A DNA stretch of 64,000 nt from CBDAQD01 sp965275905 (GCA_965275905.1 CBDHYJ010000033.1:32006-96005), one strand, 5' to 3'; shown: positions 28,095-37,199, counted from the first letter of the stretch. Program-made: numbers and translations. The notes: generated from the sequence alone by a model not told the origin.

Positions 28095-29158
28095 GGGGAA
28101 TCCTGTTCGGGTTCGGGATCCGCGACGGGTTCGTCCGATTGCGCGACCCTGGCTGCGGCATCGCCGGCAAGGCGGGCGGCGATGGCGCTGTCGATGCCGT
28201 TGAGATGGCTGGAAACCAGCGAGGCCGTAAAGGCGTCGCCTGCGCCCGTCGTACTGAGCGCTTTGAACGCGGCAGCCTGGAGGCGCCCGCTTCTGCCGCT
28301 GCGGTCCGCCCAGATCGCACCTTCGCGGCCGAGCGTGAGGAAAACGCGATCGGCTCCCTCCGAAAGCAGCCACATCACCGCGTCGCGGGCCGACGTGTCG
28401 TTATGGATGGACATACCCGTGAGGGCTTCGGCTTCGGCCCGGTTCGGCTTCAACGTATGCACGGACGACAGAAACGGCCGGATTCTGGTGGCTTTTGCCT
28501 CGGATACGCAGTCGACGAACAGGGTTCGGGAGAAATCCGAGAGTATGGCGAGGCTGGATTCGCAGAGGTTGCAGTCGGCGACGACGACCGTCGCGTGACG
28601 GATCAGGTCCCGCCGCGCTTCGAGGGCGGCAGCGCCGACCGCTTCCATGATGTCCATGTTGTTCACGCCGGCCAGAAGCTCGCCGTCGCCGCGCAGCAGC
28701 GAAACATAGCTTGCAGTGCGGTATCGCGGCGACCAGACGACGGACGAACAGTCGACTCCGCGGGCGACGGTTTCGGCATGGACGAAACGGCCGTGATCAT
28801 CCTCGCCGAGGGCCGCGATCAGATGAGTCGGCACGTCCATGCCCGCGAGCGACACCGCGATATTGCGCCCCACGCCCCCGGCCGAAACGGTCACTTTGCC
28901 GATGTTCGATTCACCCGTCACCATGGTCTCGTCCGGCCGGCCCTCGACGTCCAGATTCGCCCCGCCGACGACCACAGCGTAGGGTTCGGAATTGAGGACG
29001 TAGCCGCGGCCGCGAATGTGGCCTGAGTCCGTCAGCCGTGATATGTATGTTGCCACCGAAGACCGGGTGATCGAGAGGCGCTCCGCGAGCTCTGCCTGGG
29101 TGATCATGGGGTTGTTTCGCACGATTTCGAGGATTTCGGCAGCGCGACCTGTCAACAT
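28091..29158 (-). CDS. psuK: Pseudouridine kinase with N-terminal DNA-binding domain (PfkB family)
   Basis: 355 residues. The first ~60 form a winged helix-turn-helix (RAAEILEIVRNN then QAELAERLSITRSSVATYISRL), followed by a PfkB sugar kinase (YAVVVGGANLDVEGRPDE ... LSTTGAGDAFTASLV, with the catalytic Asp of the GAGD anion hole). It overlaps psuG by ATGA, so the natural substrate is pseudouridine. E. coli YeiI, a paralogue in the psu region, has the same HTH-kinase layout. The ATG at 29158 is chosen because GGAGG lies 9 bp upstream; a longer frame to 29230 passes over this site. The HTH suggests self-regulation, see the promoter region. Confidence 0.93.
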   Translation of the reverse strand: MLTGRAAEILEIVRNNPMITQAELAERLSITRSSVATYISRLTDSGHIRGRGYVLNSEPYAVVVGGANLDVEGRPDETMVTGESNIGKVTVSAGGVGRNIAVSLAGMDVPTHLIAALGEDDHGRFVHAETVARGVDCSSVVWSPRYRTASYVSLLRGDGELLAGVNNMDIMEAVGAAALEARRDLIRHATVVVADCNLCESSLAILSDFSRTLFVDCVSEAKATRIRPFLSSVHTLKPNRAEAEALTGMSIHNDTSARDAVMWLLSEGADRVFLTLGREGAIWADRSGRSGRLQAAAFKALSTTGAGDAFTASLVSSHLNGIDSAIAARLAGDAAARVAQSDEPVADPEPEQDSP

Positions 29159-29304
29159 TTCATGTGTCCTCCGGACATTTGTTGATCGTTCCTCGTTAAT
29201 TCTGTCACCGCCAGACGGCGTCTTTGTCACAGAGCATTAAATACGCTAGGCCGTCTGTAAAGTCTTGAAAAGTCACGGGTTCTTGTTCCACGATGGCGTT
29301 TTTT

Positions 29305-29316
29305 AGACATTTGTCT
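29305..29316. promoter_or_regulatory. Second AGACA/TGTCT palindrome
   Basis: AGACA-TT-TGTCT, a 12-bp palindrome with the same half-site as the promoter palindrome, located in the psuK leader. A further TGTCT occurs at about 29333. Together they look like a cluster of binding sites for one regulator, possibly the DNA-binding domain of PsuK. Confidence 0.4.
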
Positions 29317-29378
29317 TAGTCAAGTCGCCTCCTGTCTACATCTCTGAATCGCCCGTTTCAGCGGATGACCTCACGCAT

Positions 29379-29407
29379 ATTATAATCGTGTCTATACGAA
29401 TAGACAA
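29379..29407 (-). promoter_or_regulatory. Sigma-70 promoter with embedded palindrome, upstream of psuK
   Basis: On the minus strand TTGTCT (29407-29402) and a perfect TATAAT (29384-29379) are separated by 17 bp. The palindrome TGTCTAT-ACGA-ATAGACA (29389-29406) covers most of the spacer and the -35 box, the position expected for a repressor. It would give a leader of about 215 bases before the psuK start at 29158. Assigned from consensus and position only. Confidence 0.6.
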
Positions 29408-29684
29408 GAATTGACACAATTTGGCGATGATTCGCGCGATTTTGGCCTGATCTGATTGGCCGTGGCGGCTTTGCCTCGAATGGCTCTCGGGCAGGCGCCC
29501 TGCGAGGCGGCGATGCCGGGGGCCCGCGGCGGGTTCGGGAGGGCGGGCAGGCGGGCAAGAAGGGGCCTCGGTACACCCGTACCGGACTCGGATCTCACCC
29601 GGATTGCATCTATGCCGCATCTGCGTCCGCGTCGGATTATGTGGATACATCCGATGCGCCATCCGGACCGGAAAGGCGATAGTC

Positions 29685-29699
29685 TTGAACGGAGTTCAA
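29685..29699. promoter_or_regulatory. Palindrome TTGAAC-N3-GTTCAA, copy 1
   Basis: TTGAACGGAGTTCAA followed by AAA. A second copy with the same arms lies 146 bp downstream. It looks like a dimeric-regulator site; its GAAC/GTTC core recalls LexA-type sites of some bacteria, but the spacing differs from the alphaproteobacterial SOS box. Confidence 0.45.
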
Positions 29700-29830
29700 A
29701 AATCGTGGTCGGACGGCCGGTCGGGTGGCCGGTCCGGGCAGCGACGACGGGTGTGTGAGCGTCCGTCGCGCGGCAAACACAACATGGTTAACAGACCGTT
29801 AACACCGTCGGAACGTTTGCGCGCCGAAAT

Positions 29831-29845
29831 TTGAACGTAGTTCAA
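29831..29845. promoter_or_regulatory. Palindrome TTGAAC-N3-GTTCAA, copy 2
   Basis: TTGAACGTAGTTCAA followed by AAAA; arms identical to the copy at 29685-29699 and only the spacer differs. No gene with a clear start lies just downstream, so the target is unknown. Confidence 0.45.
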
Positions 29846-30764
29846 AAAATGAAGCGCCGATGGCGATTTTCGTGCTGCACTGCGAAGAGACTCTGGCCCC
29901 TGGGCTGCTGCGGACACTCGCGGCGGCGCGGCGGGAGAGCGCCGGCAGGGGTGTTTGAGACACGGCAGTTCACCGCGCCGCGGGTGTGGCTCTGCCCGTG
30001 CGATTGCCCAGGCAACGCGATAGTCGAGGCTCTCACAGCGCCGTAGAGCGCCGTTTGGACCCTAGCGCAGGGTTCGGGGGCCGTCGTCGCTTTGGGGCGC
30101 TGTACGGGCTCATTTGGGCGCCGGATGGGCCGGTAGCGCCATGCCTCTCCGGTCGTTGGAGGCGCGGTAGAACCGTGTTCACGCGCGGATTGACGGCGTT
30201 GGTTCCTTCACGCATTCTTGGCAAATAAATCAGCGGAATTCAGCCGTTCGGTCAGGGTAGCGCCGGCGTGCCGGTTTCGATCCGGAAAACGTAGTGCTAC
30301 GCGACTGCGCTGGCCCGATCGAAGGTCGGATTCTTGTCTTGTGGTCGCGCCTCGGGCCGAGTTGGCCTGGATGCCAGGCAGGGGGGCGGTGCGGAACCCG
30401 GCCGAACGGATCGAAACCGCCGGGGACACGATTCTTACGGCCGGCGAGGGCGCCGATGCGGCCTGCCGGACCTGCCTCGTCTGGCGGAGAGACGAGGGTC
30501 GCGCCCGCTGTTTGCGGCCAACGCCCAATGCGCGCGTGAAGGGTGTCAACGTAGGCTGCCAGCGGGCCGGCGGGAGCTCAAGGCCGATGCGGACCGGCTA
30601 TGATACCGAGGCGCTGACGCTCCGGCCGTGGAGCCGTCGTCGCCGGATTTCGGGATGCAGACTTTGCCGCGATGATCGGGGGCAGGGCGGCCCTGATCGA
30701 TAAATATGGTTAATGATAACTTTCGGCGCGGGACCTCCCGCCGGGCAAAAAGGGACTCGCGGCA

Positions 30765-31586
30765 ATGACCGGCCGTTTCGAATTCACGACGAAAAGACTG
30801 CGTATGCATGTGTTCTCGGAAAAAGATGCGTACGCACTTGCCGAGATCCTCGCCGAACCCGAGGTCACGCGCAATATCACCGCCGATTGCTCCAATCCGG
30901 AAAAGTGTCTGTCGAGTGCGCGGAGGAGGATCGGCTGGCACAACGCGTCGTGGGAGACTCACGGCTACGGCACCTGGGCGGTGACGTCCGGGGACAGTTC
31001 CATCGCGCCGCCGGGGACGCTGCTCGGGTGGTGCGGGTTCACCGAGCCGGATATCGGCGTGGACCCGGAGATCCTATACGGGCTCGCTCCGGCATGCTGG
31101 GGCAGGGGTGTTGCGACCGAGGCAGCGCGGGCCGCGATTATGTGGCTTTTCGGCAACACTCAGTGTGGCGGCGTTTCCGCAGTCCTTTTCGGCCAGGTCA
31201 ATCCGGCGTCGGCCGCCGTTACGGCGAAGCTCGGCATGACGCTGCGTGGCACGATGGCCATGAAAGACTTTCTGCCCGATGCCGAGCTGGCCCGCTCGGT
31301 CCTCGACTACGAGATCTGGAGGCTCGCCGAGGGGCGCTGCCTCGACCCGGAACTGCTGTTGTTCCAGGCGCCGTTCAAGGGCGGGCAGGTCGCATCGCTC
31401 GGTATCCGGGATGCCGCCGCCGTCGAGGCGGACTTCGTCGCCGCGGCTCTCGGCCGGGCGGACTTCGCAGGACGCGACCGGGACGATCTCGGAGCCCTGG
31501 TGCGCGAAACCTTCCGGCGCGGTATGGCCGAATCCGCACTTGACTGGTACCACGTCGCGCGGACCGACCGGATGGCCGCCGGCTGA
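30765..31586 (+). CDS. GNAT-family acetyltransferase (RimJ/RimL-like) with C-terminal extension
   Basis: 273 residues. The first ~175 form a GNAT domain of the ribosomal-protein acetyltransferase type (FTTKRLRMHVFSEKDAYALA ... ILYGLAPACWGRGVATEAARAAIMWLF, with the acetyl-CoA-binding RGVATEA loop, and QVNPASAAVTAKLGM). The last ~100 residues (from about LDYEIWRLAEGRCLDPE) are a charged, mainly helical extension that is not part of the family core and was not recognised. Single gene, converging on another GNAT gene. The substrate cannot be inferred. Confidence 0.87.
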   Translation: MTGRFEFTTKRLRMHVFSEKDAYALAEILAEPEVTRNITADCSNPEKCLSSARRRIGWHNASWETHGYGTWAVTSGDSSIAPPGTLLGWCGFTEPDIGVDPEILYGLAPACWGRGVATEAARAAIMWLFGNTQCGGVSAVLFGQVNPASAAVTAKLGMTLRGTMAMKDFLPDAELARSVLDYEIWRLAEGRCLDPELLLFQAPFKGGQVASLGIRDAAAVEADFVAAALGRADFAGRDRDDLGALVRETFRRGMAESALDWYHVARTDRMAAG

Positions 31587-31749
31587 CAGAGGTGCCGGTT
31601 GAGCGTTCGGCCCGGCGGTCTCCTTCAGGACACTCATGGCGGTTATTCAGCACGCGGTCGCGGACACGGAACGACTGCTTCGGAATGGAGATCGTTCCGG
31701 CCCCGTTTTAAATTTGGGCGGCTGGCCGGCGATGACCACCCGATTTCCG

Positions 31750-32286
31750 TCAAAATGCGAATTCGTAAAGCTCACGCCCCTCTGATGAACCGAAACCAGA
31801 GTCATTACGGAAGCGTGACAATCTAAAGCCGGCCTTGATGACGGCGTGCCTCGAGGCCGGATTGTCGAGAGCGACGTTGGCAATGATCCGGTCGCGCCCG
31901 AAATGGACCAGCGCGGCCGGGCAGTACAGCCGGAGTATGCGCGTGCCCATGCCCTGGCCCTGCAGGCCGGCCTCGATCCAGTAGCTCAAGCCGATGTTTT
32001 CGCCGTCGATCGGGTATGACCCGACGGAGCCGATGAATCGGCCGGTATGGCTGAGCGCGATCGCGAAGTAACAGGGCCTCCCGGAGACGGTCCTTTTGCG
32101 TGTGTGGGAGAACTTCAGGCGCAGTTCGGTGCGGGAATATTCACTCAACAGGGTCTGCGGGCCACCCGGGCGGACCGCGCCGCGCAGCGAGCCGGAGACA
32201 CGGGCGTCGGACAGAATCTCGACATAGGCCTCCGCTTCGGCCTCCCGCAGATCCCGGATGATGATGACACCGTCATCAAGATACAT
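31750..32286 (-). CDS. GNAT-family N-acetyltransferase
   Basis: 178 residues, GNAT fold of the RimJ/RimL type: VIIIRDLREAEAEAYVEILSD at the N-terminus, LSYWIEAGLQGQGMGTRILRLYC containing the acetyl-CoA pyrophosphate loop, and NVALDNPASRHAVIKAGFR near the end. The ATG at 32286 follows GAGGG at suitable spacing; an in-frame upstream start at 32301 is less likely. Convergent with the larger GNAT gene; both may be independent resistance or modification enzymes. Confidence 0.87.
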   Translation of the reverse strand: MYLDDGVIIIRDLREAEAEAYVEILSDARVSGSLRGAVRPGGPQTLLSEYSRTELRLKFSHTRKRTVSGRPCYFAIALSHTGRFIGSVGSYPIDGENIGLSYWIEAGLQGQGMGTRILRLYCPAALVHFGRDRIIANVALDNPASRHAVIKAGFRLSRFRNDSGFGSSEGRELYEFAF

Positions 32287-32484
32287 GGTCCCGGCCCTCA
32301 ACCTCGATCGCGCAAGGGTTTACCCCGACCTAAAAGGTATCACGGAACCCGATTGAAGGCGCCAACAGCGGGCAGTGGCACGCCCGCCGATGGTCCAGCG
32401 CCAACCCGGTGCTTGCGCGGCGTTCCGCCAGGGTCATAATTCCCGTCCGTGCTCTCACGCCAGTCCCGCCACCGGAGTCACTTC

Positions 32485-34731
32485 ATGCCCTATTCCGAAT
32501 ACCGCCCCGAACTGATGGGGTCCGCGACGATCTCGCCTTCCGGCCCGGTGGAAGCGGGGTCATGGCAGAGCTTCGAGCTGGTTTACACGGCCGGCCGCTT
32601 CGGCATCGACGACACCGGATCGATCAAGATCGCCATGCGGTTTGCCACCGACTTCGGCCCCGTGCAATTCGACGATCCCGCCGCCCCCGGTTACACCACG
32701 GCGGTCGCATCGAACGGAGCCACGCTCGACTGTCGCTGGGAATTCAAGCGCAACATCCGGCCATGGAGCCGGGCGCTCTATATCGGGATCCAGGAGCATT
32801 TCCTGAAACCCGGCGACACCATAACCGTGCGTTTCGGCGACAAAAGCGGCGGATCCAAGGGCGTGCGCGTCCAGACCTATTGCGAGAGCATCTTCGAGTT
32901 CAAGGTGTTCGTTGACGCTATTGCCACTTATGACTACGTGGCGCTGCCGGAGAGCCCGCATGTCGCGATCGTGCCCGGGCCGCCCGTCACCTGGCGCGCG
33001 GTCCTGCCGACCCTGAAGCGCACCGGCGATCCGTTCCGGCTGTCGATCAAGGCGGAGGATGCCTGGGGCAACCCGAGCAATCAGATCGGCGAGATGTTGA
33101 CCCTGGTGCCGTCGCGGCCGGTCGCCGGCCTGCCGGAGCGGGTCGCATTCGAGGAAGGGGCGTTTGCGGCCGTGCTCGAAGGCGTCTGCGCCGAGACGCC
33201 GGGCGAACTGACGATAACGGTGCTGAACGAGGCCGGCGAGGTCCTGTGCGAGAGCAATCCGCTCCTGGTCGAGGGCGAGCCGCGATGGCTGCATTTCTGG
33301 GGCGACCTGCACGGCCAGTCCAACGAGACGCTCGGCACAAACACCGCTGAGGAGTATTTCCTGTTCGCGCGCGACCGCGCCTTCCTCGATGTCTGCTCGC
33401 ACCAGGGCAACGATTTCCAGATGACCGGCGCCTTCTGGGAGGACCTCAATGCGCTGACCGCCCGGCTCGACGAGCCCGGCCGCTTCGTGGCCATACCGGG
33501 ATACGAGTGGTCGGCGAACACGGCCATCGGCGGCGACCGCAACGTCTTCTACCGGCACGAGGGCCGGCCGATCTACCGCTCCTCCCATGCCCAGGTTGCG
33601 GACCTCTCGGACGAGGAAAACGACGGTCATACCGCGTTCGACCTGTTCGAACACCTGAAAGACGAGGATTGCGTGTGCTGGGCCCATTGCGGCGGCCGTT
33701 ACGCCGATATCGCTTACGCCCATGACGGCAAACTCGAGGCGTCCGTCGAGGTGCATTCCTCCTGGGGAACCTTCGAGTGGCTGCTGCATGACGCCTTTTT
33801 GAAGAACTACAGGGTCGGCGTCGTCTGCAACTCCGACGGCCACAAGGGCCGGGTGGGGGCAAGTTTCCCGGGCGCCAGCTTTTTCGGGGCCTACGGCGGT
33901 CTTACCTGCTATCTGGCGGACGAACTGACGCGCGACGGCATCTTCGACGCGCTTCGTGCACGGCGCCATTACGGCACCACGGGCACGCGCCTTTACCTCG
34001 ATGTCAAGGCGCGGCCAGCGGGCGGCGCTACCCGGTATACCCGGGACCCCGCCGTGTTCGACAATGCGGCTTCGGAAGACGTCCCGGAACTGCTCATAGG
34101 CGACATAGCGCAGGTGCGCGACGATGAGGTCGAACTTGCCGTCACGGTCTGCGGCTCGGCTCCCGTGGAACGGGTCGACGTGTTCGACGGGACGGATCTG
34201 GTCGCGACGCACCGACCCTATGAAGCAGACGACCTCGGGGCGCGCGTCCGGATGATCTTTTCAGGCGCGGAATACCGCGGCCGTTCGCGCACCACCACCT
34301 GGGACGGCAACCTTGAGGTCGAGGGGAACCGGATCCTTGAGGCGGCCATGTTCAACAACTGGAACCTCGACCGCGGCATCCGGGATCAGAGCGAGGGCGC
34401 TTTGGCGTGGAAAGCGGTCACGACCGGCAATTATTGCGGCATCGACCTGTGGCTGAATTCCGGCTCCGAGGGAAGAATGCGTATCGTTACGGCGCACGGG
34501 CAAGCGGATGTGGAGATTGCCGGCCTGGGCGTCGAGGAGACCGTTTTCGATGCTGGCGGCCTCGACCGGCGGCTCGCCCTGCAGCGGCTGCCGGACCGCC
34601 TGGGGGAACGAAATGTTGCGTTCACCATGACCTGTCCGGTGCGTGAGACAGGCGACACGCGGCTCTATGTCCGGGTGCAGCAGATTGACGGCCACAGGGC
34701 CTGGTCGAGCCCGATCTACCTGTTCCGGTGA
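32485..34731 (+). CDS. DUF3604 family metallohydrolase
   Basis: 748 residues. An N-terminal beta-rich region (residues 1-270) is followed by a PHP-like metal-dependent hydrolase domain with FWGDLHGQSNETLGTN, DVCSHQGNDFQMT, AIPGYEWSANT, CWAHCGGRYADI, VEVHSSWGTFEW and VVCNSDGHKGRVG, whose His and Asp residues should bind metals. A beta-sandwich follows at the C-terminus. DUF3604 proteins are poorly characterised. The ATG at 32485 has a GGAG element 9 bp upstream; a GTG at 32449 is possible. It converges with the SMP-30 gene. No signal peptide is seen, so it is likely cytoplasmic. Confidence 0.88.
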   Translation: MPYSEYRPELMGSATISPSGPVEAGSWQSFELVYTAGRFGIDDTGSIKIAMRFATDFGPVQFDDPAAPGYTTAVASNGATLDCRWEFKRNIRPWSRALYIGIQEHFLKPGDTITVRFGDKSGGSKGVRVQTYCESIFEFKVFVDAIATYDYVALPESPHVAIVPGPPVTWRAVLPTLKRTGDPFRLSIKAEDAWGNPSNQIGEMLTLVPSRPVAGLPERVAFEEGAFAAVLEGVCAETPGELTITVLNEAGEVLCESNPLLVEGEPRWLHFWGDLHGQSNETLGTNTAEEYFLFARDRAFLDVCSHQGNDFQMTGAFWEDLNALTARLDEPGRFVAIPGYEWSANTAIGGDRNVFYRHEGRPIYRSSHAQVADLSDEENDGHTAFDLFEHLKDEDCVCWAHCGGRYADIAYAHDGKLEASVEVHSSWGTFEWLLHDAFLKNYRVGVVCNSDGHKGRVGASFPGASFFGAYGGLTCYLADELTRDGIFDALRARRHYGTTGTRLYLDVKARPAGGATRYTRDPAVFDNAASEDVPELLIGDIAQVRDDEVELAVTVCGSAPVERVDVFDGTDLVATHRPYEADDLGARVRMIFSGAEYRGRSRTTTWDGNLEVEGNRILEAAMFNNWNLDRGIRDQSEGALAWKAVTTGNYCGIDLWLNSGSEGRMRIVTAHGQADVEIAGLGVEETVFDAGGLDRRLALQRLPDRLGERNVAFTMTCPVRETGDTRLYVRVQQIDGHRAWSSPIYLFR

Positions 34732-34852
34732 AAACGGCCTGCCAACCTGGTTGAATGGCATCGTTGTGGTATGTGGGACGACAGGCCGAGGACGATCGCC
34801 GGCATTCCGGCCATGCTTACCCGTTTCTGCTGGTGCTGCAGTCTATCCGGAC

Positions 34853-35752
34853 TCAGGGCTGCTGGATGCCGCGCCGATTCAGCACCACCGAATAAACGCT
34901 GGTTGTTGCGGTCATAAAGAGCCGGTGCTTGGCGCGGCCGCCAAAGCAGACGTTGGACACAAGTTCGGGCACGAGGATCTTGCCGAGGAGATTGCCCTCA
35001 GGGCTTATACAGTGAACGCCGTCGGCGGCCGACGACCAGATATTGCCGTCAGTATCGAGCCGAAAGCCGTCCGCCGCACCGGGACTGACGGTGTGGAACA
35101 CCTGTCCTTTGCCCGGATAGTCTCCGTCCAGCGCATAGGCATGGATGTGACGCTCCGCGTCCTCATCAAACATGGCCCCGGTGTCGGCAACGTAAAGCAC
35201 AGTCTCATCCGGTGAGAAAGCGAGGCCGTTGGGACAGGCGAGATCGGTCACGACGGCGTCCATGCCGCCGGTCGACGGATCGACCCTGTAGACATTGCAG
35301 GGCAGTTCCTGCTCGGCCTTGAAGCCTTCATAGTCGGTCATGATCCCGTAGTGCGGATCGGAGAACCAGATCGTGCCGTCCGACTTGACGACGACGTCGT
35401 TGGGCGAGTTGAGGCGCTTGCCTTCAAAGCTGTCCGAGATGACTGTCACGGTGCCGTCGAGCTCGGTTCTGGTCACGCGGCGGGCGCCATGCTCACAGGA
35501 GACGAGCCGCCCTTCCCGGTCGCGGGTGTGGCCGTTGGCGTAATTGGACGGTTGCCGGTAAACGGTGACGCCCGAATCCGGCGTCCAGCGCATGATCCGG
35601 TTATTCGGAATGTCGGAGAACAGGAGACAGCCCGCGTCGCCGAACCAGACAGGCCCTTCCACCCAGTCGAATCCGGTCGCGATCTGCTTGACCGGTGCAT
35701 TGCCCATGACAAATGTGTTGAAGACCGGGGCGGCCGCCTCGAAGAAGGACAT
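34853..35752 (-). CDS. SMP-30/gluconolactonase-family lactonase
   Basis: 299 residues forming a six-bladed beta-propeller lactonase: GFDWVEGPVWFGDAGCLLFSD (metal-binding Glu), RLNSPNDVVVKSDGTIWFSDP (metal-binding Asn) and LACPNGLAFSPDETVLYVADT (Asn and Asp). The family hydrolyses sugar lactones such as gluconolactone in oxidative sugar pathways. The gene has the LacI core operator 27 bp upstream of its start and shares regulation with the ABC transporter, so it should work on a sugar imported by that system. Only the sugar type is unknown. Confidence 0.93.
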   Translation of the reverse strand: MSFFEAAAPVFNTFVMGNAPVKQIATGFDWVEGPVWFGDAGCLLFSDIPNNRIMRWTPDSGVTVYRQPSNYANGHTRDREGRLVSCEHGARRVTRTELDGTVTVISDSFEGKRLNSPNDVVVKSDGTIWFSDPHYGIMTDYEGFKAEQELPCNVYRVDPSTGGMDAVVTDLACPNGLAFSPDETVLYVADTGAMFDEDAERHIHAYALDGDYPGKGQVFHTVSPGAADGFRLDTDGNIWSSAADGVHCISPEGNLLGKILVPELVSNVCFGGRAKHRLFMTATTSVYSVVLNRRGIQQP

Positions 35753-35778
35753 TCAACCAACTCCCTGCTATTCGATTT

Positions 35779-35792
35779 TGGTATCGATACCA
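35779..35792. promoter_or_regulatory. LacI-family operator before the SMP-30 gene
   Basis: TGGTATCGATACCA, a perfect 14-bp palindrome 27 bp upstream of the lactonase start codon. The same core occurs within the operator at 37176-37199 between lacI and the ABC ATPase gene. The central CG pair and its flanks are typical of LacI/GalR-type operators. Confidence 0.82.
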
Positions 35793-35978
35793 TAAGCGCG
35801 CGAGAACGCAAAACGACAGCATTTCGATATCACAAGCCGAATCGAAAGCGGCGCAGGTCGATTCCGATCGAATCAGGACCTCAAGGCGATCGTGCCGACG
35901 GTCCGGCGGGGTTCCCTGTCGGACTGTGCTTTCCTCCAGCCGGTTCGGTCGGCCCGGCGGATCCGATCTGACCGGAGA

Positions 35979-37046
35979 TCACGTGCTCTCGCGCTCCAGT
36001 GGTGACGCATGGATCTCGATGATCTGGGACGTCAGGCGGATGCCACGCAATTCGGCCGCACGCAGTTCGAGAATCAGTTCTCCGGTCCGCCGGCCGATCT
36101 CTTCGGCACTGACGGCGACGGTGCTGATCGCAGGCACGGCGAGACCCGAAACCTCAAAGTCGCCGAAGCCGGCAACGGCCAGATCTCCCGGGATGGCGAT
36201 CCCGCGCCGCTGGCATTCCGTCTGGACACCGAAGGCGCAGGGGTCGGACACGCAAACAACAATCTCCGTATCCGGCCAGCGCTGCATGACCTCGGTAAAG
36301 GCACGGGCACCCTGCGACATGCTGATCGGAGGCGGTGCGAATGCCAGCATGCGCCCGTCATCGAGACCAGCGTCACGCAATGCATCGCGCACGCCGGCAC
36401 GCCTGGCGGCGCCGCGCGTGTCCTTGTCGTCGGTTTCGCCAATAAACGCGAATTTCCGATAGCCTTTTGATATCAATTGTTTGGTGAGTGCGCTTGCCGC
36501 CCTTTTATTGGAGAAACCCACCACGTGGCCCAGCGGTTTGCGGGGCAATTCCCAGATCTCGATGACCGGAACTTCCGCATTTGCGAGCAGTCTGCGCGTA
36601 CGCGGGGTGTGTCCGTCATAGGTCAGGACAACCATCTCCGGACGTCGGCGGAGCATTGTCTCGACCAGCTTTTCCTCCTGGTCGGCAAGGTAGTTGGTAT
36701 GGCCGATCAGAGTCTGCAATTCGGACTCTCTGAGGGTATCCTGCAGTGCGCCGACAGTATCGGCGAAGTGCGGATTGTTGAGCGAAGGCACCAGCACGGC
36801 GATGAAGCCGGAACGCTGGGAAGACAGTCCGGCTGCGATCTGATCCGGCACGTAGCCCAGTTCATCGATCACCTTGAGCACATGCTCGCGGGTCGCGCGG
36901 GCAACCGGAGAACTGCGGCGCAGCGCGCGCGATACGGTCATCGGGGAGACGCCGGCGATCCGCGCAACATCGGTCATCCGCAGTTTGCGTGGTCTCGATT
37001 CGTCGCCGGCAGTCTTGCTGTCCGATGGCTTTTCGTGTTTCGACAT
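35979..37046 (-). CDS. LacI-family transcriptional regulator
   Basis: 355 residues. The N-terminal helix-turn-helix with hinge is clear (RMTDVARIAGVSPMTVSRALRRSSPVARATREHVLKVIDELGYVPDQIAAGL), followed by a periplasmic-binding-protein-like ligand domain (FIAVLVPSLNNPHFADTV ... VAGFGDFEVSGLAVPAIST). It resembles GntR/GntH-type gluconate repressors of E. coli. It is divergent from the ABC ATPase gene; the operator between them and the copy before the SMP-30 gene point to a small sugar regulon. The ATG at 37046 is chosen; an upstream frame into the operator is not supported. Confidence 0.93.
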   Translation of the reverse strand: MSKHEKPSDSKTAGDESRPRKLRMTDVARIAGVSPMTVSRALRRSSPVARATREHVLKVIDELGYVPDQIAAGLSSQRSGFIAVLVPSLNNPHFADTVGALQDTLRESELQTLIGHTNYLADQEEKLVETMLRRRPEMVVLTYDGHTPRTRRLLANAEVPVIEIWELPRKPLGHVVGFSNKRAASALTKQLISKGYRKFAFIGETDDKDTRGAARRAGVRDALRDAGLDDGRMLAFAPPPISMSQGARAFTEVMQRWPDTEIVVCVSDPCAFGVQTECQRRGIAIPGDLAVAGFGDFEVSGLAVPAISTVAVSAEEIGRRTGELILELRAAELRGIRLTSQIIEIHASPLEREST

Positions 37047-37175
37047 TCCGCTTCGCACGGTTCCCGCTGATGAACTGGTGAGTGCCGGGATCAGCACCCG
37101 CACCCGCCGCGGCATCATAGCAGTTGGACCGCAACGGCTTGCCGCGCCGATACCCGTCGCTTGTCGCAATCCGGA

Positions 37176-37199
37176 AATTATGGTATCGATACCATAATT
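37176..37199. promoter_or_regulatory. LacI-family operator between regulator and transporter
   Basis: Perfect 24-bp palindrome centred at 37187/37188: arms AATTATGGTATC and GATACCATAATT. Its inner 14 bp equal the operator before the lactonase gene. The site lies 55 bp upstream of the ABC ATPase start and 130 bp upstream of the regulator's own start, suiting control of both. Confidence 0.85.

Larger units (their letters stand above)
29408..30764. other. Gene-poor 1.36 kb region
   Basis: GC-rich stretch in which all frames are short and show no recognisable domain or convincing ribosome binding site. Apart from two near-identical palindromes (listed separately) and a GTTAAC-agacc-GTTAAC pair near 29787, no structure was seen. 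It may be decayed coding sequence. Confidence 0.45.

Noticed and set aside
29685..29845. SOS (LexA) boxes
   Set aside because: The half-sites GAAC/GTTC occur, but the alphaproteobacterial consensus has a seven-base gap between direct GTTC repeats, which does not match the three-base gap between inverted repeats here.
32560..34212. A 550-codon minus-strand frame opposite the DUF3604 gene
   Set aside because: No motif or ribosome binding site; it is the complement of the well-conserved metallohydrolase.
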